A stretch of 64,000 nucleotides of DNA. Origin: Pseudoalteromonas carrageenovora IAM 12662 (GTDB lineage: Bacteria > Pseudomonadota > Gammaproteobacteria > Enterobacterales > Alteromonadaceae). Numbering within the stretch: position 1 is the first letter of the stretch; every line of letters starts with the position of its first letter. Of this stretch, positions 21,273 to 30,581 are shown piece by piece. The notes under the pieces were generated by a model. The model searched no databases and had not been told where the DNA came from. It saw nothing but the letters and a program-made list of their open reading frames with translations. The stretch spans positions 2,745,520 to 2,809,519 of the forward strand of contig NZ_LT965928.1 in NCBI RefSeq assembly GCF_900239935.1, read 5' to 3'. Position numbers and translations under genes: made by a program.

Positions 21273-23060
21273 TTATTTACCAACTTTCAAAATAGCTAAA
21301 AACGCTTCTTGAGGCACTTCAACATTACCTAGTTGCTTCATTCGTTTTTTACCATCTTTTTGCTTTTGCAGTAGCTTTTTCTTACGACTCACGTCACCAC
21401 CGTAACATTTAGCTATTACGTTTTTACGTAACTGCTTAACCGTTGTACGCGCAATAACATGCTGTCCGATAGCTGCTTGAATCGCAATATCAAACATTTG
21501 ACGCGGGATGAGCTCTTTAAGCGCATCAGCAAGCTGACGCCCACGCGATTGAGCGCTATCTCTGTGTACAATAATTGCTAACGCATCAACACGCTCACCG
21601 TTAATAAGTATATCAACGCGTACCATGTCTGAGGTTTGAAAGTGCTTAAAGTTATAATCAAGTGATGCAAAACCACGACTTGTTGATTTTAACTTATCAA
21701 AAAAGTCCATTACCACTTCAGCCATCGGTAGCTCATACGTCACAGCTACTTGCTTACCGTGGTAACTCATTTTGGTTTGTACACCACGCTTATCAACACA
21801 TAACGTAATAACACTACCTAAATACTCTTGAGGAACAAGAATATTAGCCTCTACTACTGGCTCACGAATTTCTAAAATATCGTTTACCGCAGGTAAATCA
21901 GATGGATTATCAATCTGAGTAGTACCTTCTTTAGTAACTACTTCGTAGATTACAGTAGGTGCCGTCGTAATTAAATCAATATCGTATTCACGCTCTAAAC
22001 GTTCTTGAATAATTTCCATGTGTAGCATTCCTAAAAAGCCACAGCGGAAACCAAAACCAAGTGCGGTCGAATTCTCTGGTTCAAAGAATAACGACGCATC
22101 GTTTAAGCTTAATTTATTTAGTGCATCACGGAACGATTCATATTCATCAGATGCAATTGGGAACATACCGGCATAAACCTGTGGCTTAATTTTTTGAAAG
22201 CCTGGTAAACGAAGCGGTGCTGCATTTTTTTGATGAGTAATGGTGTCGCCAACTGGCGCACCGTGTATTTCTTTAATACCCGCAATAACAAAACCTACTT
22301 CGCCAGTACGTAAAATACCGGTATTTGTTTGCTTAGGGGTAAAAATACCAACATGGTCAGCGGTATGAACGTGCTCGTTTGACATTATTTTTATTTTGTC
22401 GCCCGCGCGTAGTTCACCATGCTTAATACGTACAAGTGATACAACACCTTGGTATGGGTCAAACCACGAGTCAATAATAAGTGCTTGTAAAGGCGCTTCT
22501 TTATCACCTTCTGGTGGCGGAACGTCTTTAACAATCATTTCAAGAACTTCGGCAATACCTACACCTGTTTTAGCGCTACACTGCACAGCGTCTAAGGCAT
22601 CAATGCCAATAATACCTTCAATTTCTTCAGCTACACGAAGCGGATCGGCTTGCGGTAAATCAATTTTGTTAAGTACAGGAATTACTTCTAAGTCCATTTC
22701 GATAGCGGTATAACAGTTTGCCAATGTTTGCGCTTCTACGCCTTGGCCTGCATCTACTACTAATAATGCACCTTCACACGCAGCTAATGAACGAGATACT
22801 TCATAAGTAAAATCAACATGCCCTGGCGTGTCGATGAAGTTAAGTTGGTATGTTTCACCATCATTTGCTTTGTAGTTCAACGTTACACTTTGCGCTTTAA
22901 TGGTAATACCACGTTCGCGCTCAATGTCCATTGAATCCAAAACCTGCTTCTGCATTTCACGGTCGGTTAAACCGCCACAAACTTGGATCAAACGGTCAGA
23001 AAGGGTCGATTTACCATGGTCAATGTGGGCGATGATCGAAAAATTACGGATATGCTTCAT
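21273..23060 (-). CDS. lepA: elongation factor 4 (back-translocase) LepA
   Basis: Translational GTPase that acts on stalled or mis-translocated ribosomes. 595 residues (E. coli 599). GTPase motifs are [14 protein letters not shown] (G1), DTPGHVDF (G3) and NKIDLP (G4), with GITIKAQSV for switch I. The LepA-specific C-terminal domain ends in [18 protein letters not shown], with no EF-G domain IV. It is the first gene of the lepA-lepB-rnc-era-recO-pdxJ run. The 276 bp upstream separate it from rseC, so a promoter there is likely. Confidence 0.97.
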   Translation of the reverse strand: MKHIRNFSIIAHIDHGKSTLSDRLIQVCGGLTDREMQKQVLDSMDIERERGITIKAQSVTLNYKANDGETYQLNFIDTPGHVDFTYEVSRSLAACEGALLVVDAGQGVEAQTLANCYTAIEMDLEVIPVLNKIDLPQADPLRVAEEIEGIIGIDALDAVQCSAKTGVGIAEVLEMIVKDVPPPEGDKEAPLQALIIDSWFDPYQGVVSLVRIKHGELRAGDKIKIMSNEHVHTADHVGIFTPKQTNTGILRTGEVGFVIAGIKEIHGAPVGDTITHQKNAAPLRLPGFQKIKPQVYAGMFPIASDEYESFRDALNKLSLNDASLFFEPENSTALGFGFRCGFLGMLHMEIIQERLEREYDIDLITTAPTVIYEVVTKEGTTQIDNPSDLPAVNDILEIREPVVEANILVPQEYLGSVITLCVDKRGVQTKMSYHGKQVAVTYELPMAEVVMDFFDKLKSTSRGFASLDYNFKHFQTSDMVRVDILINGERVDALAIIVHRDSAQSRGRQLADALKELIPRQMFDIAIQAAIGQHVIARTTVKQLRKNVIAKCYGGDVSRKKKLLQKQKDGKKRMKQLGNVEVPQEAFLAILKVGK

Positions 23061-23336
23061 AAACTGGATTCTAAACTTCTATTTTAATGGACTAAGTACA
23101 TACACCTAAGTGACTTGAAAATACTTGCTTTAGGATGCCACAAATTTAGTTTATAACTTTCACACTAAACTTACGCTTTTTAAGGTGGGTTAAAATTATT
23201 TTATAGCTTGAATAACATTGATTTAGAGCCGTTTAGCCTAAATAACTTTCCTCGCGTAAAACAATTATAAAAACCACGGCTCCTTGTATTTCCAAGTTAC
23301 TTTGGTATAAAACGGCAATTTTACATTTAATTGGCG

Positions 23337-23786
23337 TCAATCACCATCTATTTGCGTTAAAGGAATACTAATTGGATGAATTTTTATAACTTTTATATCG
23401 TGCTTAAGAGATTTAACACGTGTTTTAGCAATAAAATAACCACTTATCCCACCTAAAACCGCTGCTAAAATTTGCCAGCCTTCACTAGCTATAAATAACT
23501 GAGCTGCAATAAAAGCAAAAATCAGGCTTAAAAATAACGGTAGCATGTAAACAGCAAAAGCATGTTTAACCATATGGCTATCATCAAGAGACAGTGTGAC
23601 TTTTTGACCGACCTCTACGGGGGATTCAAATTTAAAGGGGAATGTTTTTTTAGCCGTGCCAAATAGCTTACCAAACACTTGTGAACCACAACGTCCGTTG
23701 CAGCCTTCGCAAGCTTGTTTTTGCTGGGCTTCTAAATGCGCAGTGTGGCCATCGAGGGCCACAACTGTGAGGGTCTGTTCTATCAT
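23337..23786 (-). CDS. rseC: SoxR-reducing / sigma-E factor regulatory protein RseC
   Basis: Inner-membrane protein of the rpoE-rseABC operon; RseC-family proteins affect sigma-E activity and, in E. coli, SoxR reduction. 149 residues. It has a cysteine-rich N-terminal motif (CEGCNGRCGSQVF) and two hydrophobic segments (about residues 77-95 and 102-120). The C-terminus is basic. It is 19 bp after rseB in the same direction. Function is inferred from family and operon; the sequence alone gives little. Confidence 0.92.
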   Translation of the reverse strand: MIEQTLTVVALDGHTAHLEAQQKQACEGCNGRCGSQVFGKLFGTAKKTFPFKFESPVEVGQKVTLSLDDSHMVKHAFAVYMLPLFLSLIFAFIAAQLFIASEGWQILAAVLGGISGYFIAKTRVKSLKHDIKVIKIHPISIPLTQIDGD

Positions 23787-23805
23787 AACAATCCTTACGA
23801 ATCGT

Positions 23806-24756
23806 TTATAATGCGCGGGTTACTGACTCTGCTATTGCTTTTGCGGTCATACTTGGCACATTACCAACAACGGATACATCGAAATTACCGCCATTATGCA
23901 CATATACAGTCGTTGCACCAGAAGTTAATGCACCGCTTAAACGCTTGCCCGGTAATGGGCGCTGAATAAATACCGACACTTCTACAAACCCGTCTGAGAA
24001 CAGGTAATAGTCTGTAAGTTCATTATTTAAATCGAGCTTATGGCGGTCTGATTTTAGAAGTTCAAAACCATCTGGCAACCAACTAATTTTCCAGTTTGTG
24101 GCCGTGCTATCGTTATTGTTCAATGCATCATTTGGTAAAGGCGTTGGAAAATTACGATTAAGTACTTCAAGTAACATAGCCGCAGGCTGCTCTGTTACGC
24201 TAATATGCGTAAGCTGCAACTGCTCAAGTGCTTCGCCTTCATGATTAACGTACGCTGCTTTTAATAAAAGCGACGACTCCATATCAAGCCAAATCCAATA
24301 GTTATATTTATACTCGTCTTTAGATTCTATTCGCACTAGCTGCGCAGCACGCCCAGCTATTCGCCCTTTTCCACCTAAAACAAAGTCATAATGCGCACTT
24401 AAGCGCTCGATATCTTTGAATAATACTTCAGGAATTGGACCCGCTATTGAGTCTGTTTTTAAAGAGTAAGGCTGAGATTGCGGCTCAAAGTAAGTAACTT
24501 GATTATCAACACGAACCATTTCTAAACCAGCGCCGTTAAGCAAGCTTAAATGCTCAAGTTCTGTTTCGCCCTGAAGCGCATGTACCCATCGATAGGGTTC
24601 CATTGCTTTACCTTTAACAACCACAAACGAGGCGTCAAAATTACGGGTGTGAACGGCATTCGCCATTTTAAGTAATAAATCTTTGGCAGGATTTGTGTCG
24701 TTGGCAAAGGCATTTACGCTTACGACCAACGACAGAACAAAAGTGATTACTTTCAT
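23806..24756 (-). CDS. rseB: sigma-E regulatory protein RseB (MucB)
   Basis: Periplasmic protein that binds RseA and protects it from DegS until LPS or misfolded porins signal stress. 316 residues (E. coli 318). The first 18 residues (MKVITFVLSLVVSVNAFA) form a signal peptide. The MucB/RseB fold shows FVVVKGKAMEPYRWVHA, EVLFKDIERLSAHYDF and WIWLDMESSLLLKAAYVN, followed by the C-terminal domain with SWLPDGFELL. It lies 4 bp after rseA. Confidence 0.95.
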   Translation of the reverse strand: MKVITFVLSLVVSVNAFANDTNPAKDLLLKMANAVHTRNFDASFVVVKGKAMEPYRWVHALQGETELEHLSLLNGAGLEMVRVDNQVTYFEPQSQPYSLKTDSIAGPIPEVLFKDIERLSAHYDFVLGGKGRIAGRAAQLVRIESKDEYKYNYWIWLDMESSLLLKAAYVNHEGEALEQLQLTHISVTEQPAAMLLEVLNRNFPTPLPNDALNNNDSTATNWKISWLPDGFELLKSDRHKLDLNNELTDYYLFSDGFVEVSVFIQRPLPGKRLSGALTSGATTVYVHNGGNFDVSVVGNVPSMTAKAIAESVTRAL

Positions 24757-24760
24757 TTAA

Positions 24761-25378
24761 TTAGTTTTTTTCCTCAGACGCTTTGGTGCTAGTTTGCGCT
24801 GTTTCTAAAGAATTCGCAACTCGGGCTTGGCGTTGGTGCTCTAAAACTAACGCGCCAATACGTTGCTGTTGTAACTCACGTAAACCTTGCTCTGCATTTT
24901 CAAGGGCAGGCTCTGATGAGTAACTTACCGGAGATGCCATACCTGTTAACGGAGTCGTTTGCAGTAATGGAATTTCACTTTGTTGCTCGTTATTGCTTTG
25001 TGGCAAGGTGTTTACACCTACAATGGCAAACATCGCTACACTTGCTGCAATAGCAAGTTGTGCAACAGGTTTACGCCAATTAAAAGCAACTACGTTGTTG
25101 TCTTTTTCGGTTGAGCTTTGCGGCTTATTTGCTGCTTTAGACTGAGAAAAATCAGCGTATACAGGCTCACTTTCTAGCGCTAGTGCAACGCGATCGCTAA
25201 TATCAATATGGATGTCGTTGTTATTTTTTTGAGCACGCATCGCATCACCAATTAACGCATAACGACCGAACGTAGTTACATCTTGCTCTGCAATTGTTGC
25301 ATCAGCTAAATGTTGCTCGCCGTCAAGTAATGCTGATAACGCTTCGTTATCTAACTTGCTAACGTGTGCTTTTGTCAT
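24761..25378 (-). CDS. rseA: anti-sigma-E factor RseA
   Basis: Membrane-spanning anti-sigma factor holding RpoE at the inner membrane; degraded by DegS and RseP in envelope stress. 205 residues (E. coli 216). The N-terminal cytoplasmic domain begins with KLDNEALSALLDGE, the RpoE-contacting helix, and includes WRKPVAQ just before a single TM segment (about residues 108-124, LAIAASVAMFAIVGVNT). A periplasmic tail follows. It starts right after the rpoE stop (1 bp gap). Confidence 0.94.
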   Translation of the reverse strand: MTKAHVSKLDNEALSALLDGEQHLADATIAEQDVTTFGRYALIGDAMRAQKNNNDIHIDISDRVALALESEPVYADFSQSKAANKPQSSTEKDNNVVAFNWRKPVAQLAIAASVAMFAIVGVNTLPQSNNEQQSEIPLLQTTPLTGMASPVSYSSEPALENAEQGLRELQQQRIGALVLEHQRQARVANSLETAQTSTKASEEKN

Positions 25379-25379
25379 A

Positions 25380-25961
25380 CTAAGACTCGCCTATTAATGG
25401 GTTTAATTTGTTATCTATTGCTTCACGGGCTCTAAATATACGCGAACGTACAGTGCCAACTGGGCAATCCATTACCACGGCTATTTCTTCATAGCTCATC
25501 CCTTCGATTTCTCTTAGGGTAATCGCGGTTTTAAGGTCTTCAGGCAAACTATCAATCGTATTAAAAATAACAGCGCGTACTTCTTCGCTTAAAAGTAGGT
25601 TTTCAGGAGATGCATTAGAACGCATTGAATCTGCACCATCGTAAAACTCGGCATCTTCGGCGTCTATATCATTCGCTGGCGGCTTACGCCCCTGGGCTAC
25701 TAAGTAATTTTTAGCACAATTAACGGCAATACGGTATAACCACGTGTAAAAGGCGCTGTCCCCTCTAAAGTTAGGAAGTGCACGGTAAGCTTTAATAAAC
25801 GCTTCTTGTGCTACATCTGCAATATCGCCTTGGTTAGATACATAACGTGAGATCAAACCTGCAATTTTGTTTTGATACTTCTTTACTAATAGGTTGAAGG
25901 CGTTTTTATCTCCTTGCTGGACCCTTTTTACTAGCACTAAATCTAATTCCTGCTCGCTCAT
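25380..25961 (-). CDS. rpoE: RNA polymerase sigma-E factor
   Basis: ECF sigma factor for extracytoplasmic stress. 193 residues from the chosen start (E. coli 191). Region 2 contains NLLVKKYQNKIAGLISRYVSN, ADVAQEAFIKAYRALPNFRG and FYTWLYRIAVNCAKNYL; region 4 has LREIEGMSYEEIAVVMDCPVGTVRSRIFRARE. An in-frame ATG 60 bases upstream (26021) is rejected because the predicted sigma-E promoter places the transcript start there, and MSEQELDLVLV matches the E. coli N-terminus; AGGAG precedes it by 11 bases. It is followed by rseA after 1 bp. Confidence 0.95.
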   Translation of the reverse strand: MSEQELDLVLVKRVQQGDKNAFNLLVKKYQNKIAGLISRYVSNQGDIADVAQEAFIKAYRALPNFRGDSAFYTWLYRIAVNCAKNYLVAQGRKPPANDIDAEDAEFYDGADSMRSNASPENLLLSEEVRAVIFNTIDSLPEDLKTAITLREIEGMSYEEIAVVMDCPVGTVRSRIFRAREAIDNKLNPLIGES

Positions 25962-26027
25962 TCGAGCCGGTACTCCTATGTCTGATTTTTGCTTGTTATT
26001 CATATTGTCGTCATTGTTCACAAATAC

Positions 26028-26054
26028 TCTGACCCCTTTATGAATAAAAAGTTC
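26028..26054 (-). promoter_or_regulatory. sigma-E-type autoregulatory promoter of rpoE
   Basis: On the minus strand GAACTT (26049-26054) is followed, after a 16-base spacer, by TCAGA (26028-26032). This fits the sigma-E pattern GGAACTT-N16-TCNNA and points at rpoE. The predicted start falls about 60 bases before the chosen ATG. Autoregulation of rpoE is known in E. coli; here it is inferred from sequence only. Confidence 0.6.
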
Positions 26055-26207
26055 TGCTTAATATTATTTTTTTATAAAATAGTTGATAAATAACGGCGCT
26101 AAGCCTTTAAAATCACTACGTAGTAATATGACAAATATGATACAACTACAGATATTAAAAACAAATATTGCTCTATTTGAGCATTGTAACCGCAAAGTAC
26201 CTCTGAC

Positions 26208-27818
26208 ATGAACCAAAATAAACATCACATTGCAGATGTCGCTATTATCGGTAGCGGCGCAGCAGGCTTATCGCTTGCATTGTCTTTAGCTAATTATTGT
26301 AACGTTACCGTGATCAGTAAAGGGGCGCTTACCGAAGGTTCTACCTTGTACGCTCAAGGCGGTATAGCCGCGGTTTTTGATAAAAAAAATGACAGTATAG
26401 AATCCCATGTAGAAGATACCCTCGACGCTGGCGGCGGCCTGTGTGACCGCGATGCTGTTCATTACACAGCAAGTAATGCACACGACTGCCTACAATGGTT
26501 AATAGACCAAGGCGTGCCTTTTGATATGGAGTTTGACAGTAAAGGTAAAGAAAGATTTCATTTAACTCGCGAAGGCGGTCACAGCCATCGCCGTATTTTA
26601 CATGCAGCCGACGCAACAGGTAAAGCGGTACAAACCACCCTTATTAGCCAAGTAAAAGCGCATAAAAATATAACCTTGCTTGAGCAATATAATGCAATTG
26701 ATTTAATTACTGATAAAAGCGCCGATAAACCAGGGTCGCATATCCATGGTATGTATGTATGGAACAAAAAAGCTAAAAAAGTAGAAACTATTTCGGCTAA
26801 ATTTGTGGCTTTAGCTACCGGTGGTGCAAGTAAAGTATATCTATATACCTCTAACCCTGATGTTTCAAGCGGTGATGGTATTGCAATGGCATGGCGCGCG
26901 GGCTGTAAAGTGGCCAATATGGAGTTTAACCAATTTCACCCTACTAGTCTTTATCACCCAGAGCTGCAAAACTTTTTAATCACCGAGGCAATGCGCGGCG
27001 AAGGTGCTTATTTAAAACGCCCTGACGGCTCCCGTTTTATGAAAGACTTTGATGAGCGTGAAGAGCTTGCACCTCGTGATATAGTCGCTCGCGCAATCGA
27101 TTTTGAAATGAAACGCCTTGGTGCTAATTGTGTTTATTTAGATATAAGCCACAAAGACAAAGACTTTATTATTGAGCACTTTCCAACTATTTACGCAAAA
27201 TGTTTAAGTGTTGGCCTTGATATAACCAAAGAGGCAATTCCGGTTGTGCCTGCGGCGCATTATACCTGTGGCGGTGTAATGACCGACTTTAACGGTAAAA
27301 CCGATTTGGATAACCTATATGCCGTTGGCGAAGTTGCTTACACCGGTCTTCATGGTGCAAACCGCATGGCAAGTAACTCATTATTAGAGTGTATTGTGTT
27401 TGCTCATGCTGCTGCTAAAGATATTTTAAGTAAAATTGAAACAGCACCAGAGCCTATGGCGCTTCCTAATTGGGATGAAAGTCGTGTTAGTAACTCAGAT
27501 GAAGAAATTGTCATTACCCATAACTGGCACGAACTACGTTTATTTATGTGGGATTATGTAGGCATTGTGCGCTCAACTAAACGTTTAGAGCGAGCACTGC
27601 ACCGAGTTGAGTTACTGCAACAAGAAATCCACGATTACTACGCAAACTTTAGAGTAAGTAATAACTTACTTGAGCTTCGTAACTTAGTACAAGTGTCTGA
27701 ACTTATCATTAGAAGTGCAATGGAGCGAAAAGAAAGCCGAGGCCTTCACTATACAATTGACTACCCTGAACAAAATGAAAACCCAACACCGACTATTTTG
27801 ACTCCAAAGCGCAGTTAA
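26208..27818 (+). CDS. nadB: L-aspartate oxidase
   Basis: FAD enzyme oxidising L-aspartate to iminoaspartate, the first step of de novo NAD synthesis. 536 residues (E. coli 540). The N-terminus has the FAD motif [15 protein letters not shown], followed by [11 protein letters not shown], the substrate-loop [32 protein letters not shown] and [10 protein letters not shown], and the C-terminal helical region with [15 protein letters not shown]. It is divergent from rpoE, the usual order. Its last 26 bases overlap the convergent cptA-like gene. Confidence 0.97.
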   Translation: MNQNKHHIADVAIIGSGAAGLSLALSLANYCNVTVISKGALTEGSTLYAQGGIAAVFDKKNDSIESHVEDTLDAGGGLCDRDAVHYTASNAHDCLQWLIDQGVPFDMEFDSKGKERFHLTREGGHSHRRILHAADATGKAVQTTLISQVKAHKNITLLEQYNAIDLITDKSADKPGSHIHGMYVWNKKAKKVETISAKFVALATGGASKVYLYTSNPDVSSGDGIAMAWRAGCKVANMEFNQFHPTSLYHPELQNFLITEAMRGEGAYLKRPDGSRFMKDFDEREELAPRDIVARAIDFEMKRLGANCVYLDISHKDKDFIIEHFPTIYAKCLSVGLDITKEAIPVVPAAHYTCGGVMTDFNGKTDLDNLYAVGEVAYTGLHGANRMASNSLLECIVFAHAAAKDILSKIETAPEPMALPNWDESRVSNSDEEIVITHNWHELRLFMWDYVGIVRSTKRLERALHRVELLQQEIHDYYANFRVSNNLLELRNLVQVSELIIRSAMERKESRGLHYTIDYPEQNENPTPTILTPKRS

Positions 27819-28212
27819 TTGCATTTAAAGTGGCGCGTTTTAAACGTGCATAACTTTGCGCATTAACACCATTGGCTGAAATTATTAGCCAATGGTGTTC
27901 GCTAAAGCCCTTTATATGCAGCCATATACTATTGCCATAAAAACGACTCTTTTGAGTTATTTCACCCTGCACTTTTAGCGTTTCGCCTTCAAACCTAAAA
28001 AGCTTAGGTTCTAAAATTATTACGCCCTGTATAGGGTGTATCGCTAAAATTTTTCGCCAAACTATATAGGCAGCTATCGCATTTATAATCACACAAAATA
28101 GCATAGCTAACGCCGCGTCTAAAAACATACAAAGTAGTAAGCTAAGCACGCAAAAAAAGACCACAATCGGTTTGTGGTCTGCTTTATTATTTGTAACTGT
28201 AAATCTATACAC
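27793..28212 (-). CDS. CptA/YgfX-like inner-membrane protein
   Basis: 139 residues with two adjacent hydrophobic segments (about 14-30 and 32-55) and a basic C-terminal part ([10 protein letters not shown]...YARLKRATL). The YgfX/CptA family, the partner of SdhE (YgfY), fits by size, topology and position: it overlaps the end of sdhE by 8 bp, as ygfX follows ygfY in E. coli. E. coli YgfX has been described as a toxin acting on cell division; that role is disputed and is not shown here. The start is GTG (MYRFTVTN). Identification rests mainly on context and weak similarity. Confidence 0.7.
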   Translation of the reverse strand: MYRFTVTNNKADHKPIVVFFCVLSLLLCMFLDAALAMLFCVIINAIAAYIVWRKILAIHPIQGVIILEPKLFRFEGETLKVQGEITQKSRFYGNSIWLHIKGFSEHHWLIISANGVNAQSYARLKRATLNAINCALESK

Positions 28213-28468
28213 GAACTCGGTCTAAGATGAGTGAAACCATGCTATTTAGTTCTTCATCTTTACATTCTTCATGGCCCATAAACCATGCAAATAAATCAGG
28301 GTCTTCTTGCGTTAGTAAACGCTGAAAAATAGCTTGTTGTTTTGCATTAAGCGAGTCGTATGCTTCTTCTACAAACGGCATAAACAAAACGTCTAGCTCT
28401 AACATGCCACGACGACAAGCCCAACGAATACGTGCTTTACTATGAATTTCAACCATTTTAAACCTCAT
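28205..28468 (-). CDS. sdhE: FAD assembly factor SdhE (YgfY)
   Basis: Promotes covalent flavinylation of SdhA (and FrdA), needed for active succinate dehydrogenase. 87 residues (E. coli 88). The conserved RGMLELD motif (RGXXE) near residue 19 and the FAWFMGHEECKDEEL tail are both family hallmarks. It is divergent from ygfZ, as in E. coli, and overlaps the cptA-like gene by 8 bp. Confidence 0.92.
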   Translation of the reverse strand: MRFKMVEIHSKARIRWACRRGMLELDVLFMPFVEEAYDSLNAKQQAIFQRLLTQEDPDLFAWFMGHEECKDEELNSMVSLILDRVRV

Positions 28469-28620
28469 ACTTAATTAACCTGAGTTTACCAAAATCAGGT
28501 GTATTTAGCAGCTATTAATCATTCATTAAATAATAAACTAATCGTTGTAGTTGCTTGCCTGTACCATACGTAACAACTGCGTTATTATGTCACTTCATTT
28601 GTATTGCAAAGAAGGTTTTT

Positions 28621-29532
28621 ATGTCGAGCGTTTATGCATGTCCGTTATCTCATCAGCTTATTAGCCTCAGTGGTGCTGATAAATTATCTTATTTGCACGG
28701 GCAAATCACTCAAGATCTCAATAAATTAACCAGCAGTAATTATTTATGGGCTGGCCATTGCAGCGCTAAAGGTAAACTTTGGGGCGTATTTAAATTATTT
28801 TCTTATCAAGATAGCTATTACCTAGCAGGTAGCGAAACCGAAGTAGAAAAGTCGTTAGCTGAGCTTAAAAAGTACGCTGTATTTGCTAAAGTTGAAATTA
28901 GCGAGTGCTCTAAACGTTTAATCGGTTTAATTGGCGATGACCTTAGTGATGTACTTACACACCTTGGTATTCATTTTGAAGACGATACAAACGCGTGTGA
29001 CTTTAATAATGGCAAAGCACTTAAATTAGCCCCTAACCGTGTACTGTTAATGGTAGATGGCCAATTTAGCATGCCCGATAGCATATCAACACTTGATAAC
29101 GAAGCGCTTTGGCAGCAAGCTGCAATGCTTGCTGGCGAGCCTCAATTAAGCAGTGACGCGGTAGGTGAATACGTACCACAAATGGTGAACTTACAAGCCA
29201 TTGGCGGTATTAGTTTTAAAAAAGGTTGCTACACGGGCCAGGAAACCGTTGCCCGTATGAAATACCTAGGTAAAAACAAACGTGCCATGTATATCGTTTC
29301 TGGGCAAAGCGAAGGCTTACTAGAAGAGCTTGATTTAGAAACCCAATTAGGTGAAAACTGGCGACGTGCAGGTAAACTGATTGCACAAAGCTTTGATGAG
29401 CAATCTAATAAATTAACGGGCCTTGTTGTGTTGCCTAACGATACCGATGTAACTCAGGTAATTCGTGCAAAACACGCACCTCAGGTGGAGCTAAGCATTC
29501 TGCCTCTACCATACTCTCTTGAAGATGAATAA
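28621..29532 (+). CDS. ygfZ: tRNA-modifying / iron-sulfur cluster assembly protein YgfZ
   Basis: Folate-dependent aminomethyltransferase-like protein that maintains a subset of Fe-S enzymes, including MiaB. 303 residues from the chosen start (E. coli 326). The signature KGCYTGQETVARM, with the conserved cysteine, is at about residues 200-212; the N-terminal DKLSYLHGQITQDL is also characteristic. The ATG at 28621, with GAAGG 9 bases upstream, is preferred over an in-frame ATG at 28555 because the extra residues lack similarity. It is divergent from sdhE and 12 bp before slyD. Confidence 0.92.
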   Translation: MSSVYACPLSHQLISLSGADKLSYLHGQITQDLNKLTSSNYLWAGHCSAKGKLWGVFKLFSYQDSYYLAGSETEVEKSLAELKKYAVFAKVEISECSKRLIGLIGDDLSDVLTHLGIHFEDDTNACDFNNGKALKLAPNRVLLMVDGQFSMPDSISTLDNEALWQQAAMLAGEPQLSSDAVGEYVPQMVNLQAIGGISFKKGCYTGQETVARMKYLGKNKRAMYIVSGQSEGLLEELDLETQLGENWRRAGKLIAQSFDEQSNKLTGLVVLPNDTDVTQVIRAKHAPQVELSILPLPYSLEDE

Positions 29533-29544
29533 ATAGGAATGACT

Positions 29545-30030
29545 ATGATCGTTGCGGCAAATAAAGTAGTAAAAATGCATTACTCAGTAATGGATAATGA
29601 TGGCAATAGTATTGATAACTCGTTCGGTGGTGAACCGCTAGTTTTTATTGTTGGCACTGGCTACTTAATTTCAGGCCTAGAAAACGCGTTACAAGGTAAG
29701 CAAGCTGGCGATACGCTAAGCGTAAAAGTAGAACCTGAAGATGGTTACGGCGAGCGCCACGACCATTTAATGCAAGCAGTACCTAAATCAATGTTTGAAG
29801 GTATGGAAATTGAAGTCGGTATGCAATTTCGTGCATCAACTGATGATGGCGACCAATCGGTAATGATCATCGACATCCAAGATGAAGAAGTTATTGTAGA
29901 TGGTAATAACCCGCTTGCAGGTATTACACTTAACTTTGATGTAGAAATTTTAGAAGTACGTGACGCTAGCGAAGATGAAATGGCTCATGGCCACGTTCAT
30001 GGCGAAGGTGGTTGTGGTCACGACCACTAA
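29545..30030 (+). CDS. slyD: FKBP-type peptidyl-prolyl isomerase SlyD
   Basis: Cytoplasmic proline isomerase, chaperone and metal-binding protein linked to hydrogenase nickel delivery. 161 residues; the FKBP core with SLISGLENAL-like LISGLENALQGKQAGD and the IF (insert) domain with FRASTDDGD are visible. The C-terminal tail is short and metal-binding, ending HGHVHGEGGCGHDH (five His and one Cys). The ATG at 29545 is chosen: AGGA is 6 bases before it, whereas the upstream ATG at 29539 directly abuts that AGGA. Confidence 0.9.
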   Translation: MIVAANKVVKMHYSVMDNDGNSIDNSFGGEPLVFIVGTGYLISGLENALQGKQAGDTLSVKVEPEDGYGERHDHLMQAVPKSMFEGMEIEVGMQFRASTDDGDQSVMIIDIQDEEVIVDGNNPLAGITLNFDVEILEVRDASEDEMAHGHVHGEGGCGHDH

Positions 30031-30043
30031 TCTAAATACTTAT

Positions 30044-30070
30044 AAAAAAAGCGCCTAAGGCGCTTTTTTT
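30044..30070. terminator. bidirectional terminator after slyD
   Basis: A 12-bp perfect stem (AAAAAAAGCGCC / GGCGCTTTTTTT) with a 3-base loop lies between slyD and the convergent gene whose stop codon is at 30069. Confidence 0.9.
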
Positions 30071-30557
30071 ATATCATATTATTTCGCTTAACCACTTTGG
30101 GCTCGCTTTGTTGCTTTTCGGGCTGTGCCATGGGTACATCATTTTGTTTAAGAGCACTTAATAAACCTTGTTGATCGTTAGTTCCTAAGCGATACATAGT
30201 GCCATCTTTTAGCGTTAATTGTACTGCACTAAAACCCGACACAGAATATACCCAGCCATCGTGCGTAATGCGCATACCAATACCATGCCTGTAAGAATTT
30301 TGAACCGCTTTTGCTTCAGTGATTTCACTCAACTCAACACTTTGCCCTGCTACGCCTGGGCCAAACGCCCAACTAATAGCGCTATCATTTACTTTGATTG
30401 TTAAGCCATGAAATAAGAAACCCACCAGCACTAAAATACCGGCAAATATCATCAAAGGAGCATCAGCACCTATTAAATTCCACGCCAGAGCAACAAAACC
30501 GCCAATCCATGCCAATACAAAAAATATAAACACCGCGTACTGCTTATGCTGATACAT
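30069..30557 (-). CDS. uncharacterised two-TM membrane protein
   Basis: 162 residues, no recognised name. Two hydrophobic segments (about 9-28 and 32-52) form a short hairpin, followed by a soluble region of about 100 residues in a beta-rich pattern (ITEAKAVQNSYRHGIGMRIT...YRLG), which looks like a bacterial PH-type domain. The C-terminus is a polar linker with the tail KQQSEPKVVKRNNMI. It converges on slyD and lies after the DUF481 gene by 24 bp, so it may be cotranscribed with it. No function is claimed. Confidence 0.75.
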   Translation of the reverse strand: MYQHKQYAVFIFFVLAWIGGFVALAWNLIGADAPLMIFAGILVLVGFLFHGLTIKVNDSAISWAFGPGVAGQSVELSEITEAKAVQNSYRHGIGMRITHDGWVYSVSGFSAVQLTLKDGTMYRLGTNDQQGLLSALKQNDVPMAQPEKQQSEPKVVKRNNMI

Positions 30558-30581
30558 AGTTATCTCTAAAATTAAAAAATA

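Noticed and set aside
22396..22713. 105-residue open frame antisense to lepA
   Set aside because: Lies wholly inside the strongly conserved lepA coding sequence; a composition shadow.
23061..23336. Small RNA or riboswitch between lepA and rseC
   Set aside because: Only a weak GAGCCGT/ACGGCTC pairing over a large loop is visible; the region is probably just the lepA promoter.
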